DNA of 64,000 nucleotides from Streptomyces aurantiogriseus (GTDB lineage Bacteria; Actinomycetota; Actinomycetes; Streptomycetales; Streptomycetaceae): NCBI RefSeq assembly GCF_014649375.1, contig NZ_BMSX01000007.1, positions 248,001 through 312,000 on the forward strand, given 5' to 3'. Position 1 is the stretch's first letter. Each line of letters begins with the position of its first letter. This document shows, piece after piece, positions 24,596 through 32,783 of this stretch. The position numbers were made by a program, and so were the translations under genes. The notes below the pieces were generated by a model. That model was given only the letters and a program-made list of their open reading frames with translations, did not search any database and was not told the DNA's origin.

Positions 24596-24726
24596 GCACG
24601 GCACCCTACTCCTCGTCCCATGGGATGACACGGCATGTCCGCCATACGGACATGTGGCGTCGCTCCGCAGGGTCGCGTTCACCCGTTCGCCGGACGGGCG
24701 TTGGGGCGTACGGGAAGGTAGGGGCC

Positions 24727-26307
24727 ATGGAGACACCGGACGTCGGCATTCCGCCCCGGCTCGCCGAGCGGATGAGCATGGCCGAGCAGTACGAGTACCT
24801 GCGCACGAGGCTGACCCGGCGTCGGACGCTGGTGACGGCGGGCGCGGTGGCGGGCGGGCTGCTCACCGGCTGCTCGGGACCGACTGGCACGGCCACCCCG
24901 GCCCGCACGGCCACCCCCACCCGCTCGACCTCTCCTGTCGCGGGGGCCCCCGGCCGCGCCGTCACCCCTTTCGGCCGCCACCTCTCCTTCGGCGCCGACC
25001 CGCGGACCCAGATGCGCGTCTCCTGGCAGGTCCCGGCCGCCGTGCGCCGCCCTTACATCAGGTTCGGCACCCGCCCCGACGAACTCGGCGGCAAGGCCGA
25101 GGCGGAGGTGCGCGCCCTGCACACGCCCGGCGTCGAGGGCGTGCGCAAGGCCGTCGAGCAGTACTACGTGCACGCGGCCCTGGACGGCCTCCTGCCCGGC
25201 ACGACGTACTACTACGGCGTCGGCCACGACGGCTTCGACCCGGCCGCGCCGGAGCACCGCGCCACGATCACATCGTTCCGTACGGCGCCGGCGCGCCCCG
25301 AGCGGTTCGTGTTCACCGCCTTCGGCGACCAGGGCGTCGGGCGGGACGCGGCCGCCGTCGACCGGCTGCTGCTGCGCGAGAAGCCCGCCTTCCACCTGCA
25401 CGCGGGCGACATCTGCTACGCGAACGCCGCCGGGCGGGGGAAGACGTCCGACGTCTACGACCCGAAGGCCTGGGACGGGTTCCTCCGGCAGAGCGAACCG
25501 GTGGCCCGGTCGGTGCCGTGGATGGTGACGACCGGCAACCACGACATGGAGGCCTGGTACTCCCCCGACGGCTACGGCGGCCAACTCGCCCGTTTCTCCC
25601 TCCCGGAGACCGGCTTCGCCCCGCGGACGACCCTGGGCGCGTACACCTTCACGTACGGCAACGTCGGTGTCGTGGCGCTGGACGCGAACGACGTGTCGTA
25701 CGAGATCCCCGCCAACCTCGGGCACACACAAGGCCGGCAGACGGCGTGGCTGAAGCGGACGCTGGGCGCGCTGCGGGCGGCGGACGGCGTCGACTTCGTC
25801 GTCGTGTTCTTCCACCACTGCGCCTACTCGACCTCCGCGCACGCCTCCGACGGCGGGGTGCGCGCGGAGTGGCTGCCGCTGTTCGCCCAGTACCAGGTGG
25901 ACCTGGTGATCAACGGGCACAACCATGTGTACGAGCGGACGGACGCGGTGAAGGACGGCGAGGTCGGGCGCGCGGTGCCGGTCGGCGGGTCGGCCGATCC
26001 GACCAGGGACGGGACCGTGTACGTCACGGCGGGCGGCGGCGGCCGCCGTAACCTGCACGGCTTTCCGGCGGGCGTGGCGGAGAGCTACGAGGGGCACGTC
26101 ACCGCGCACGAGTCCGTCGGCACCTTCCGGTGGACGAAGTCCCGGGACACGGCGGCGGAGACCGTGGAGTGGTCGCGGGTGCGCTACCGGGGCTACTCGT
26201 TCCTCACGGTGGAGGCGGTCGGTGGCCAGGCACCCCGGCTGACGGTGTCGGCGCGCGCCTCGGACGGCAGGCGGATCGACCGTTTCGAGGTGCGGCGCGG
26301 AGCCTGA
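24727..26307 (+). CDS. Tat-exported purple acid phosphatase-like metallophosphoesterase
   Basis: A 526-residue lipoprotein phosphatase. The N-terminus has a twin-arginine motif RRRTLV (31-36) and a lipobox LLTGC with Cys49, then a Pro/Thr-rich linker, a fibronectin-like N-domain (about 75-195) and the metallophosphoesterase domain. All five metal-ligand motifs of purple acid phosphatases are present in order: FGDQG, GDICY, GNHD, FFHH and GHNH. The third reads GNHD instead of GNHE. It probably releases phosphate outside the membrane. ATG 24727 follows GGAAGG (24713-24718). No PHO box was recognised in the short gap to leuB. Confidence 0.9.
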   Translation: METPDVGIPPRLAERMSMAEQYEYLRTRLTRRRTLVTAGAVAGGLLTGCSGPTGTATPARTATPTRSTSPVAGAPGRAVTPFGRHLSFGADPRTQMRVSWQVPAAVRRPYIRFGTRPDELGGKAEAEVRALHTPGVEGVRKAVEQYYVHAALDGLLPGTTYYYGVGHDGFDPAAPEHRATITSFRTAPARPERFVFTAFGDQGVGRDAAAVDRLLLREKPAFHLHAGDICYANAAGRGKTSDVYDPKAWDGFLRQSEPVARSVPWMVTTGNHDMEAWYSPDGYGGQLARFSLPETGFAPRTTLGAYTFTYGNVGVVALDANDVSYEIPANLGHTQGRQTAWLKRTLGALRAADGVDFVVVFFHHCAYSTSAHASDGGVRAEWLPLFAQYQVDLVINGHNHVYERTDAVKDGEVGRAVPVGGSADPTRDGTVYVTAGGGGRRNLHGFPAGVAESYEGHVTAHESVGTFRWTKSRDTAAETVEWSRVRYRGYSFLTVEAVGGQAPRLTVSARASDGRRIDRFEVRRGA

Positions 26308-26387
26308 GGTCCCGCTCAGGTCCGCGCCGCACCCCCTGCGGGCGCGGCTCCCGGATACAGGGGTGGTTCAGAGATCCCGCGGCCGGC

Positions 26388-26519
26388 TCAGTGGCCCGTC
26401 TCGCCGCCGTTGTCACGGCGGTCGAGGGCGCGCTGGAGGGCGGCTGCGGCGTTCTTGCGGTCGGACTCGCTCGTACGGGAGACGTGACGGACTCGGCGGC
26501 GGGCGGTCGTCTCGGCCAT
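26388..26519 (-). CDS. conserved small basic protein
   Basis: A 43-residue protein, MAETTARRRVRHVSRTSESD..., Arg-rich at the N-terminus and with a helical middle NAAAALQRALDRRDNGG. ATG 26519 is preceded by AAGGAG ten bases upstream. Closely similar small proteins are, as far as I recall, frequent in streptomycetes but without known function. It lies between the phosphatase gene (convergent) and the LysR gene. Confidence 0.65.
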   Translation of the reverse strand: MAETTARRRVRHVSRTSESDRKNAAAALQRALDRRDNGGETGH

Positions 26520-26738
26520 GGGGAATCGACTCCTTCGACAAACCAGGGAGCGGAAAGGGTTACGAGACGCCGGGTGGGGCGGGGAGCGGTGCCGCAGGGG
26601 TTGCCTGCACGGGGCCCGGCTCACGACCGCCATTCGCTGGATCGAGCGAGACGTTCGGCTCCTACAAAAGTAAGGGAGCAGCGCGCGACTGTCTCCACAA
26701 ATACTTGGGCTTCCTACTATCTGAGACAGTGCAATGGC

Positions 26739-27641
26739 TCACACGGCGCTGAGCTGCGGCTTCTGCGGTTTCGTGTGGGCGCGCAGCTCCCGGACGAGGG
26801 CGCGGACGGCGGCCGTGGCGGCGAGTTCCGGTGTGGTGACGTAACCGATGCGACGGGTGGGGCGCGCGGGGCCGAGGTCGGTGATCCGCAGCCCCGGCGG
26901 CACCTCCGTGAGCGACAGCGCGGGCATGATCGCCATGCCGAGCCCGCTGCCGACCATCGACAGCACGGCTCCGTCGTCCTCGGCGCGCACGGTCGCGGCC
27001 GGGATCCAGTCCTGGGCGGCCCACCACTGACGTGTGTAGGAGGAGCAGTTCTCCTGCCAGTCGACGAGCGGCAGCGAGCGCGGGTCGGGATGCCCGGCCG
27101 GGTGCACCAGCGCGTACGGCTCCTCGAGCAGGAGGTCCCCGATCAGTTCGGGCGGGATCGGCGCGCTGGTGCCGAAGGTCGCGATGCCGAGGTCGGCGCG
27201 CCCCTCGGCCACCTCGCCGGCGGTGCCGGGACCGATCTCCCGCACGACCGTGACGGTCACCTCGATCCCCGGGTGGCGCGCGGCCAGGCGCTCCAGGACG
27301 GGCGGCAGCAGGTACAGGGCGGCGCTGCGGAAGGCGGCGACGCGCAGGGGCCCGGCGAGCCGGCGTGTCCCGGTGCCCCGCGTCTCGGCGACCAGCACCT
27401 CCAGCATCCGCAGGACCCGGCGCGCGTGCGCCACGGCCCGTGCGCCGGCCGGCGTGGGCCGGGCCCCGAACCGCCCGCGCTCGAACAGCACCACGCCCAG
27501 CTTGCCTTCGATGCCCCGCACCGCGTGGGAGACGGCGGACTGGGTGGCACCGAGCCGGACGGCGGCCGCCGAGAAGCCTCCCTCGTCGGCCACCGCCACC
27601 AGGGTCCGCAACTCCTGCGGCGCAAGATCAACCGAGTTCAC
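26739..27641 (-). CDS. LysR family transcriptional regulator
   Basis: A 300-residue LysR-type regulator. The winged helix-turn-helix occupies about 1-62 (ELRTLVAVADEGGFSAAAVRLGATQSAVSHAVRGIE) and the rest is a periplasmic-binding-like effector domain (GPLRVAAFRSAALYLLPPVL onward). GTG 27641 gives the standard N-terminus VNSVDLAPQ. It is divergent from the oxidoreductase gene at 27746, 104 bases away, and the gap carries a clear inverted repeat, so it most likely controls that gene and itself. Confidence 0.9.
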   Translation of the reverse strand: MNSVDLAPQELRTLVAVADEGGFSAAAVRLGATQSAVSHAVRGIEGKLGVVLFERGRFGARPTPAGARAVAHARRVLRMLEVLVAETRGTGTRRLAGPLRVAAFRSAALYLLPPVLERLAARHPGIEVTVTVVREIGPGTAGEVAEGRADLGIATFGTSAPIPPELIGDLLLEEPYALVHPAGHPDPRSLPLVDWQENCSSYTRQWWAAQDWIPAATVRAEDDGAVLSMVGSGLGMAIMPALSLTEVPPGLRITDLGPARPTRRIGYVTTPELAATAAVRALVRELRAHTKPQKPQLSAV

Positions 27642-27660
27642 ACGTGTCTCCCACCTGCGA

Positions 27661-27699
27661 CCATGAGGGCGTCTCATGGATCGCCCCGTTCCATGAGAC
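27661..27699. promoter_or_regulatory. candidate LysR operator in divergent promoter
   Basis: GTCTCATGGA (27671-27680) and TCCATGAGAC (27690-27699) form a 10-base inverted repeat with 9-base spacer. A third half-site CCATGAG lies at 27661-27667. Three half-sites between LysR and its divergent target fit a recognition site plus activation site. Confidence 0.65.
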
Positions 27700-27745
27700 C
27701 AACCCTCTCCCCGCCCCGGCGCATTCCTCCCTACGGTCCCCTCCC

Positions 27746-28756
27746 ATGACCGACACCGCGCTCACCGTGCAGCAGACCGCCCGCCCGACCGGCTTTCCCA
27801 CCCCCGACCACTTCCGCTTCGCCGAATCCCCCGTCCCGGAGCCCGCGCCGGGCACGGCCCTGGTCGAGAACCTCTACTGGTCGGTCGACCCGTACCACCG
27901 CGAAATGATGGACGAGCACTTCGAGTTGAACGCCCCACTGGAGGGCCGCACCCTCGGCCGGATCGTCGCCACCCGCGACCCGGTCGCGCTCCCCGAGGGG
28001 GAGATCGTCTTCCACCGCCAGGGCTGGCGCACCCACGCGGTGGTCCGACCCGAGGAGGTCAGACGCCTGCCGCACCACGACGGCGTACCGCTCTCCGCGT
28101 ACCTGAGCGTCCTCGGCGGCACAGGCCTGACGGCCTATGTCGGCCTGACCCGCATCGCCCGACTCCGCGAGGGAGACGACCTGTTCGTCTCCGCGGCGGC
28201 CGGCGGGGTCGGCACCGCCACCGGCCGCTTCGCCCGCCTTCTCGGCGCGGGCCGGCTGATCGGCAGCGCGGGCACACCGGAGAAGGTCCGGTACCTGACC
28301 GAACGGGTCGGCTACGACGAGGCCTTCGACTACCACTCAGGTCCCGTCGCCGACCTCCTGGCCGAGGCCGCCCCGACCGGCATCGACGTCTTCGTCGACA
28401 ACGTCGGCGGCGAGCACCTCGGCGCGGCGGTCGGCGCGCTGCGCGAACGCGGGCGCGTCGTCCGGATCGGCACGGTCGGCCAGTACAACACCCCCGAGGC
28501 GCCACCGGTGCTCTTCAACCACGCCGACGTGGTGGAGAAGAGCCTGCGCATCGAGGGCTTCCTGGTGAGCAACCACCGGGACGTACAGGAGGAGTTGTAC
28601 GAGTTCGCCGTACCGCGTCTGCTCAGCGGGGCGCTCGCGCTGGACGAGACGGTGGTGGTCGGCTTCGAGCGGATCGTGGAGGCGTTCCTGCTGATGCTGC
28701 GGGGCGGGAACACCGGGAAGATCCTGGTGCGGGCGGCGGATCGCCCACACGGCTGA
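27746..28756 (+). CDS. NADPH-dependent oxidoreductase, zinc-free MDR family
   Basis: A 336-residue medium-chain dehydrogenase/reductase of the leukotriene B4 12-hydroxydehydrogenase/curcumin reductase type, which reduces alkenal or enone double bonds with NADPH. The nucleotide site is VSAAAGGVGTATGRFARLLG near 152-171, and NLYWSVDPYHREMM is the substrate-side motif of this group. Zinc ligands are absent. ATG 27746 lies just after the divergent LysR operator. Substrate unknown; the LysR partner suggests induction by a small molecule. Confidence 0.88.
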   Translation: MTDTALTVQQTARPTGFPTPDHFRFAESPVPEPAPGTALVENLYWSVDPYHREMMDEHFELNAPLEGRTLGRIVATRDPVALPEGEIVFHRQGWRTHAVVRPEEVRRLPHHDGVPLSAYLSVLGGTGLTAYVGLTRIARLREGDDLFVSAAAGGVGTATGRFARLLGAGRLIGSAGTPEKVRYLTERVGYDEAFDYHSGPVADLLAEAAPTGIDVFVDNVGGEHLGAAVGALRERGRVVRIGTVGQYNTPEAPPVLFNHADVVEKSLRIEGFLVSNHRDVQEELYEFAVPRLLSGALALDETVVVGFERIVEAFLLMLRGGNTGKILVRAADRPHG

Positions 28757-28807
28757 TCCTGGGCGCGGGACGCGACATCGGGTTGCGGCAACGGGAACGG
28801 TGAGGTC

Positions 28808-29014
28808 ATGAGCGACACGGCCAAAGCACTTCTCGAGGGTGGTCCGAAGGATCTGCCCGAGCGGATCGTCCCGGTCCCGCCCCCGGGAACCGATGTGAAG
28901 ATCGAGTTCCTCGGCGGATACGAACACTTCAGGGCGACTCCGCGGCAGGCGGACACACCGGAGGGCACACTGCCCGTGTACGAGTGGTGGGAGCGGACCG
29001 AGTTCGCCGGGTAG
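28808..29014 (+). CDS. DUF5988-like small protein
   Basis: A 68-residue protein, MSDTAKALLEGGPKDLPERIV... ending LPVYEWWERTEFAG. It fits from memory the DUF5988 family of small streptomycete proteins, function unknown. No membrane segment or signal. It follows the oxidoreductase gene by 51 bases in the same direction and is convergent with the hydrolase gene, 3 bases away. Confidence 0.7.
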   Translation: MSDTAKALLEGGPKDLPERIVPVPPPGTDVKIEFLGGYEHFRATPRQADTPEGTLPVYEWWERTEFAG

Positions 29015-29017
29015 CGT

Positions 29018-29878
29018 TCACCGCACCGCCGACGCCACCGCCTCCAGGAAGCCCTGCCGGTCCTCCGCCCACGGCATGTGTCCGGCACCCGGCAGGATCA
29101 CCCGGCGCACGTTCGGCAGGGCCCGCTCCAGCGAGTCCACGGCCGAGCGCGGGCGGATGTCGTGTTCGCCGTCCACGATGAGGACGGGCAGGTCGAGGCC
29201 CCGGCAGGCGGCGTACAGCTCGGGTGTGCCCCAGGTCCGCTTCCGCTCCTCGTTGAGGGTCTTGTTGCACGCGGTGTTGATCCCGAACCAGGGGTCGGCC
29301 ATGTGCCCGGCTTGCTCCAGGGCCCGGTCACGGTCCTCGAACTCGACCGACCACTGGAGCACGGCCCCCTCCCGTGCCTCCTCGTCCGTCATCAGCTGAC
29401 GGTCCATCAAGTACCGCCAGCGCTGGAGTCGTTCGGGCCGCTCGCCGAGCCGGGCGAGGAAGTTCTCCCGGTACGCCGGGTGCCAGTCGGCGTCCGGTCC
29501 GATGCCCGTACCGCTGACGTAGATCAGCGTGCTCACCCGCTCCGGGTGCGCGAGCGCGTAGGCCAACGCCAGTTGGGCGCCCCAGGAGTGCCCGAGCAGG
29601 GCCGTCCGGTCGAATCCGAAGTGGCCGCGTACGGCGTCCAGGTCGGCCACGAACCGCTCGCGCGTCCACGGCCCGTCGCACCGCTGCGAACGCCCGCAGC
29701 CGCGCTGGTCCCAGCGGACCACCGTGGACCGGTCGGCCAGCGGCCCGGCCACGTCCTCGAACATGTCCCACAGTCCGGGCCCGCCGTGGCACAGCACCAG
29801 TGGCTCCCCCACGCCCGACCGCGCCGCCCACAGGCACACGCCGTCGTCGGCCGTCACCTTCTCCTCGGTCCACGTCAT
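29018..29878 (-). CDS. alpha/beta hydrolase, proline iminopeptidase-like
   Basis: A 286-residue alpha/beta hydrolase. The oxyanion motif HGGPG (31-35), WDQRGCGRS and the nucleophile elbow GHSWG are those of prolyl aminopeptidases and related epoxide-type hydrolases; the acid is in VDGEHD and the His in GAGHMPWAE. A cap domain lies between. It may release N-terminal proline or hydrolyse a small ester; the neighbouring proline-degradation genes make peptidase activity attractive but a strong terminator separates it from them. Confidence 0.85.
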   Translation of the reverse strand: MTWTEEKVTADDGVCLWAARSGVGEPLVLCHGGPGLWDMFEDVAGPLADRSTVVRWDQRGCGRSQRCDGPWTRERFVADLDAVRGHFGFDRTALLGHSWGAQLALAYALAHPERVSTLIYVSGTGIGPDADWHPAYRENFLARLGERPERLQRWRYLMDRQLMTDEEAREGAVLQWSVEFEDRDRALEQAGHMADPWFGINTACNKTLNEERKRTWGTPELYAACRGLDLPVLIVDGEHDIRPRSAVDSLERALPNVRRVILPGAGHMPWAEDRQGFLEAVASAVR

Positions 29879-29904
29879 GGGGCCAGTCTGCCCGCGCGGA
29901 CACG

Positions 29905-29947
29905 CGGACGGGCCGGGCCGGAGAAGAACTCCGGCCCGGCCCGTCCG
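29905..29947 (-). terminator. terminator of proline catabolic operon
   Basis: Perfect 19-base arms 29905-29923 and 29929-29947 (CGGACGGGCC.../...GGCCCGTCCG), loop AAGAA, 13 bases after the stop of the dehydrogenase gene. Confidence 0.9.
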
Positions 29948-29959
29948 TCGCGGGGGATG

Positions 29960-31591
29960 TCAGCCCATGTGCGGGTAGGTGTAGTCGGTCGGCGGGACCA
30001 GGGTCTCCTTGATGGAGCGGGTCAGGGTCCAGCGCGTCAGGTTCTGCGGGGCGCCGGCCTTGTCGTTGGTGCCGGAGGCGCGGCCGCCGCCGAAGGGCTG
30101 CTGGCCGACGACGGCACCGGTCGACTTGTCGTTGATGTAGAAGTTGCCGGCCGCGTAGCGCAGCTTGTCCATCGTGTAGGCCGCGGCGGCGCGGTCGCCC
30201 GCGATGACCGAGCCGGTCAGCGCGTAGTCGGACACCGACTCCATCTGCGTCAGCATCTCGTCGTACTTCTCGTCCTCGTAGACGTGCACGGCGAGGACCG
30301 GGCCGAAGTACTCGGTGGTGAAGACCTCGTTCTCCGGGTCGGTGCACTCGATGACGGTCGGGCGGACGAACCAGCCGACCGAGTCGTCGTAGGAGCCGCC
30401 GGCGACGATCGTGCAGGCCGGGTCCGACTTCGCGCGGTCGATCGCGGCCTTGTTCTTGGCGAAGGCGCGCTCGTCGATGACGGCGCCGATGAAGTTGGAC
30501 AGGTCGGTGACGTCACCCATGGTGATGTAGTCGACCTCGGCCGCGAACTCCTCCTTGAAGCCGGAGTTCCAGATGGACGCCGGAACGTACGCGCGGGAGG
30601 TCGCCGAGCACTTCTGGCCCTGGTACTCGAAGGCACCGCGGGTCAGCGCGGTCTTCAGTACGGCGCGGTCGGCGCTCGGGTGGGCGACGACGAAGTCCTT
30701 GCCGCCGGTCTCACCGACCAGGCGCGGGTAGGAGCGGTACTTCTCGATGTTGGCGCCGACCGTCTTCCACAGGTACTGGAAGGTCCGGGTCGAGCCGGTG
30801 AAGTGGATGCCGGCGAGGTCGCGGTGCTCCAGGGCGACCTTGGAGACCTCGATGCCGTCACCGGTGACGAGGTTGATGACGCCCTTGGGCAGACCGGCCT
30901 CCTCCAGCAGCTGCATGAGCAGCACGGCGGCGTGGGTCTGCGTCGGGGACGGCTTCCACACGACGACGTTGCCCATCAGGGCCGGGGCCGTCGGCAGGTT
31001 GCCCGCGATCGCCGTGAAGTTGAACGGCGTGATCGCGTAGACGAAGCCCTCCAGCGGGCGGTGGTCGAGACGGTTCCACACGCCCGGGGAGTTGGCCGGG
31101 GGCTGCTCGGCCAGGATCTGGCGGGCGTAGTGGACGTTGAAGCGCCAGAAGTCGACCAGCTCGCAGGGGGTGTCGATCTCGGCCTGCTGGGCGGTCTTCG
31201 ACTGGCCGAGCATGGTGGAGGCGGCCAGCGTCTCGCGCCACGGGCCGGCCAGCAGCTCCGCGGCACGCAGGATGATCGCCGCGCGGTCGTCGAAGGACAT
31301 CGCGCGCCAGGCGGGCGCGGCGGCGAGGGCCGCGTCGATGGCGTCCTGCGCGTCCTGCTGGGTGGCGTTGCCGTAGGTGCCGAGGCGGGCCTTGTGGTTG
31401 TGCGGCTGCACGACGTCGAACCGCTCGCCGCCACCCATCCGCTTCTCACCGCCGATGGTGCAGGGCAGGTCGATCGGGTTGTCGGCCAGCTCCTTGAGCT
31501 TGGCCTCCAGCCGGGCGCGTTCGGGCGAGCCGGGGGCGTAGCCGTGCACCGGCTCGTTGACGGGGGTGGGGACCTGGGTCACAGCGTCCAT
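29960..31591 (-). CDS. pruA: L-glutamate gamma-semialdehyde (P5C) dehydrogenase
   Basis: A 543-residue aldehyde dehydrogenase that oxidises glutamate-5-semialdehyde (from pyrroline-5-carboxylate) to glutamate with NAD, the second step of proline degradation. Characteristic parts: FAITPFNFTA-type stretch (VYAITPFNFTAIAGNLPTAP), the NAD fold HFTGSTRTF, catalytic Glu in LVGETGGKD, and catalytic Cys in GQKCSATSRAYVP. ATG 31591 lies 47 bases after the proline dehydrogenase stop, so the two genes form an operon, proline dehydrogenase first. Confidence 0.95.
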   Translation of the reverse strand: MDAVTQVPTPVNEPVHGYAPGSPERARLEAKLKELADNPIDLPCTIGGEKRMGGGERFDVVQPHNHKARLGTYGNATQQDAQDAIDAALAAAPAWRAMSFDDRAAIILRAAELLAGPWRETLAASTMLGQSKTAQQAEIDTPCELVDFWRFNVHYARQILAEQPPANSPGVWNRLDHRPLEGFVYAITPFNFTAIAGNLPTAPALMGNVVVWKPSPTQTHAAVLLMQLLEEAGLPKGVINLVTGDGIEVSKVALEHRDLAGIHFTGSTRTFQYLWKTVGANIEKYRSYPRLVGETGGKDFVVAHPSADRAVLKTALTRGAFEYQGQKCSATSRAYVPASIWNSGFKEEFAAEVDYITMGDVTDLSNFIGAVIDERAFAKNKAAIDRAKSDPACTIVAGGSYDDSVGWFVRPTVIECTDPENEVFTTEYFGPVLAVHVYEDEKYDEMLTQMESVSDYALTGSVIAGDRAAAAYTMDKLRYAAGNFYINDKSTGAVVGQQPFGGGRASGTNDKAGAPQNLTRWTLTRSIKETLVPPTDYTYPHMG

Positions 31592-31638
31592 GGGTTCCGT
31601 AACTCCTTACTGAGCGGGTTGCGAGCGGGGGTGCGGGC

Positions 31639-32619
31639 TCAGCCCTTGGTGATCATGCTGCGGAGGAAGAAGCGCAGGTTCGCCGGCTTCTCAGCGAGCC
31701 TCCGCATGAAGTAGCCGTACCAGTCGGTGCCGTAGGCGGTGTACACGCGCATGCGGTGGCCCTCGGCGGCGAGCCGCAGGTGCTCGTCGCCGCGGATGCC
31801 GTACAGCATCTGGAACTCGTACTCGTCGAGCTTGCGGCCGGCCTTGCGGGCCAGCTCCTGGGCGATGGAGATGAGGCGCGGGTCGTGCGACCCGATCATC
31901 GGGTACCCCTCGCCCTCCATGAGTGTCCGCAGGATGCGGACGTACGCCTTGTCGATCTCGTGCTTCTGCTGGTAGGCGACCTCGGCGGGCTCCTTGTACG
32001 CGCCCTTCACCAGCCGTACGCGACTGCCGCTCGCGGCGAGGCGGCGGGCGTCGGCCTCGGTGCGGAAGAGGTAGGCCTGGATGACGCAGCCGGTCTGCGG
32101 GAAGTCCTTCCGCAGCTCCTCGTGGATGGCGAACATCGAGTCGAGGGTGGTGTGGTCCTCGGCGTCCAGGGTGACGGTGGTGCCGATGGCGGCGGCGGCC
32201 TCGACGACCGGGCGGACGTTGGCGAGGGCCAGGTCGTGGCCGCCCTGGAATGCGGGGGCGGGCCCGGAGGGCCCTCGGTCGAGGGCGGTGGTGGGCGACG
32301 GGAGGGCCTGTCCGAACATCGACAGCTTGACGGACATCTCGACCTTGGGACCGAGCTCCAGCTCCTTGAGCCGGTCGATGAGCTGCAGATAGGCGTCCCG
32401 GGCGGCGGTGGCCTGCTCGCGGGTGGTGATGTCCTCGCCGACGACGTCCATCGTCAGCTCCAGGCCCTTGTCCGTGAGGTCCCTGATGATCGGCACGATG
32501 TCGTCGACCGTCTCGCCCGGGATGAAGCGGTCGACGACCTGCTTGGTCACCGGGGCCGCCGAGATCAGGCGTCGCATCCGGTCGCTGCGCGACGCGGCGA
32601 GAATCACGGGACCCAGCAC
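31639..32619 (-). CDS. proline dehydrogenase
   Basis: A 326-residue monofunctional FAD-dependent proline dehydrogenase, oxidising proline to pyrroline-5-carboxylate. Barrel motifs are present: TLDAEDHTTLD, VIQAYLFRTEAD, RLVKGAYKEP, GSHDPRLI, EFQMLYGIR and MRVYTAYGTDWYGYFMRRL. GTG 32619 follows GGAGGTG (32624-32630). Residues about 106-126 (SPTTALDRGPSGPAPAFQ region) form a Pro/Gly/Ala-rich insert inside what is normally FGQALPxGGHDLAL; its DNA contains GGGCCC palindromes, so an in-frame repeat insertion is possible. The regulator gene at 32784 is divergent. Confidence 0.93.
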   Translation of the reverse strand: MLGPVILAASRSDRMRRLISAAPVTKQVVDRFIPGETVDDIVPIIRDLTDKGLELTMDVVGEDITTREQATAARDAYLQLIDRLKELELGPKVEMSVKLSMFGQALPSPTTALDRGPSGPAPAFQGGHDLALANVRPVVEAAAAIGTTVTLDAEDHTTLDSMFAIHEELRKDFPQTGCVIQAYLFRTEADARRLAASGSRVRLVKGAYKEPAEVAYQQKHEIDKAYVRILRTLMEGEGYPMIGSHDPRLISIAQELARKAGRKLDEYEFQMLYGIRGDEHLRLAAEGHRMRVYTAYGTDWYGYFMRRLAEKPANLRFFLRSMITKG

Positions 32620-32657
32620 GGGGCACCTCCACATACCAACCCATACGAGGCCGATAC

Positions 32658-32719
32658 CCGACGATCCGGGAACGGCACGGAGAACCACCGTGAAACCTAA
32701 GGATCCCTCCGATCGTCGG
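32658..32719. promoter_or_regulatory. inverted repeat in divergent promoter of proline genes
   Basis: CCGACGATC (32658-32666) and GATCGTCGG (32711-32719) are exact 9-base inverted copies whose centres are 53 bases apart, about five helical turns, between the proline dehydrogenase and the PucR-family gene. Candidate paired sites for the PucR-family regulator. Confidence 0.5.
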
Positions 32720-32783
32720 CCATCGACAGCTGTCACGCATCCGTGCCGCAGATCTCAGACAGATGTATGAAGGGGTTGCCGGG

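Noticed and set aside
29078..31714. 878-codon open frame on the plus strand opposite the hydrolase and P5C dehydrogenase genes
   Set aside because: Crosses two real genes and a terminator and has no recognisable domain.
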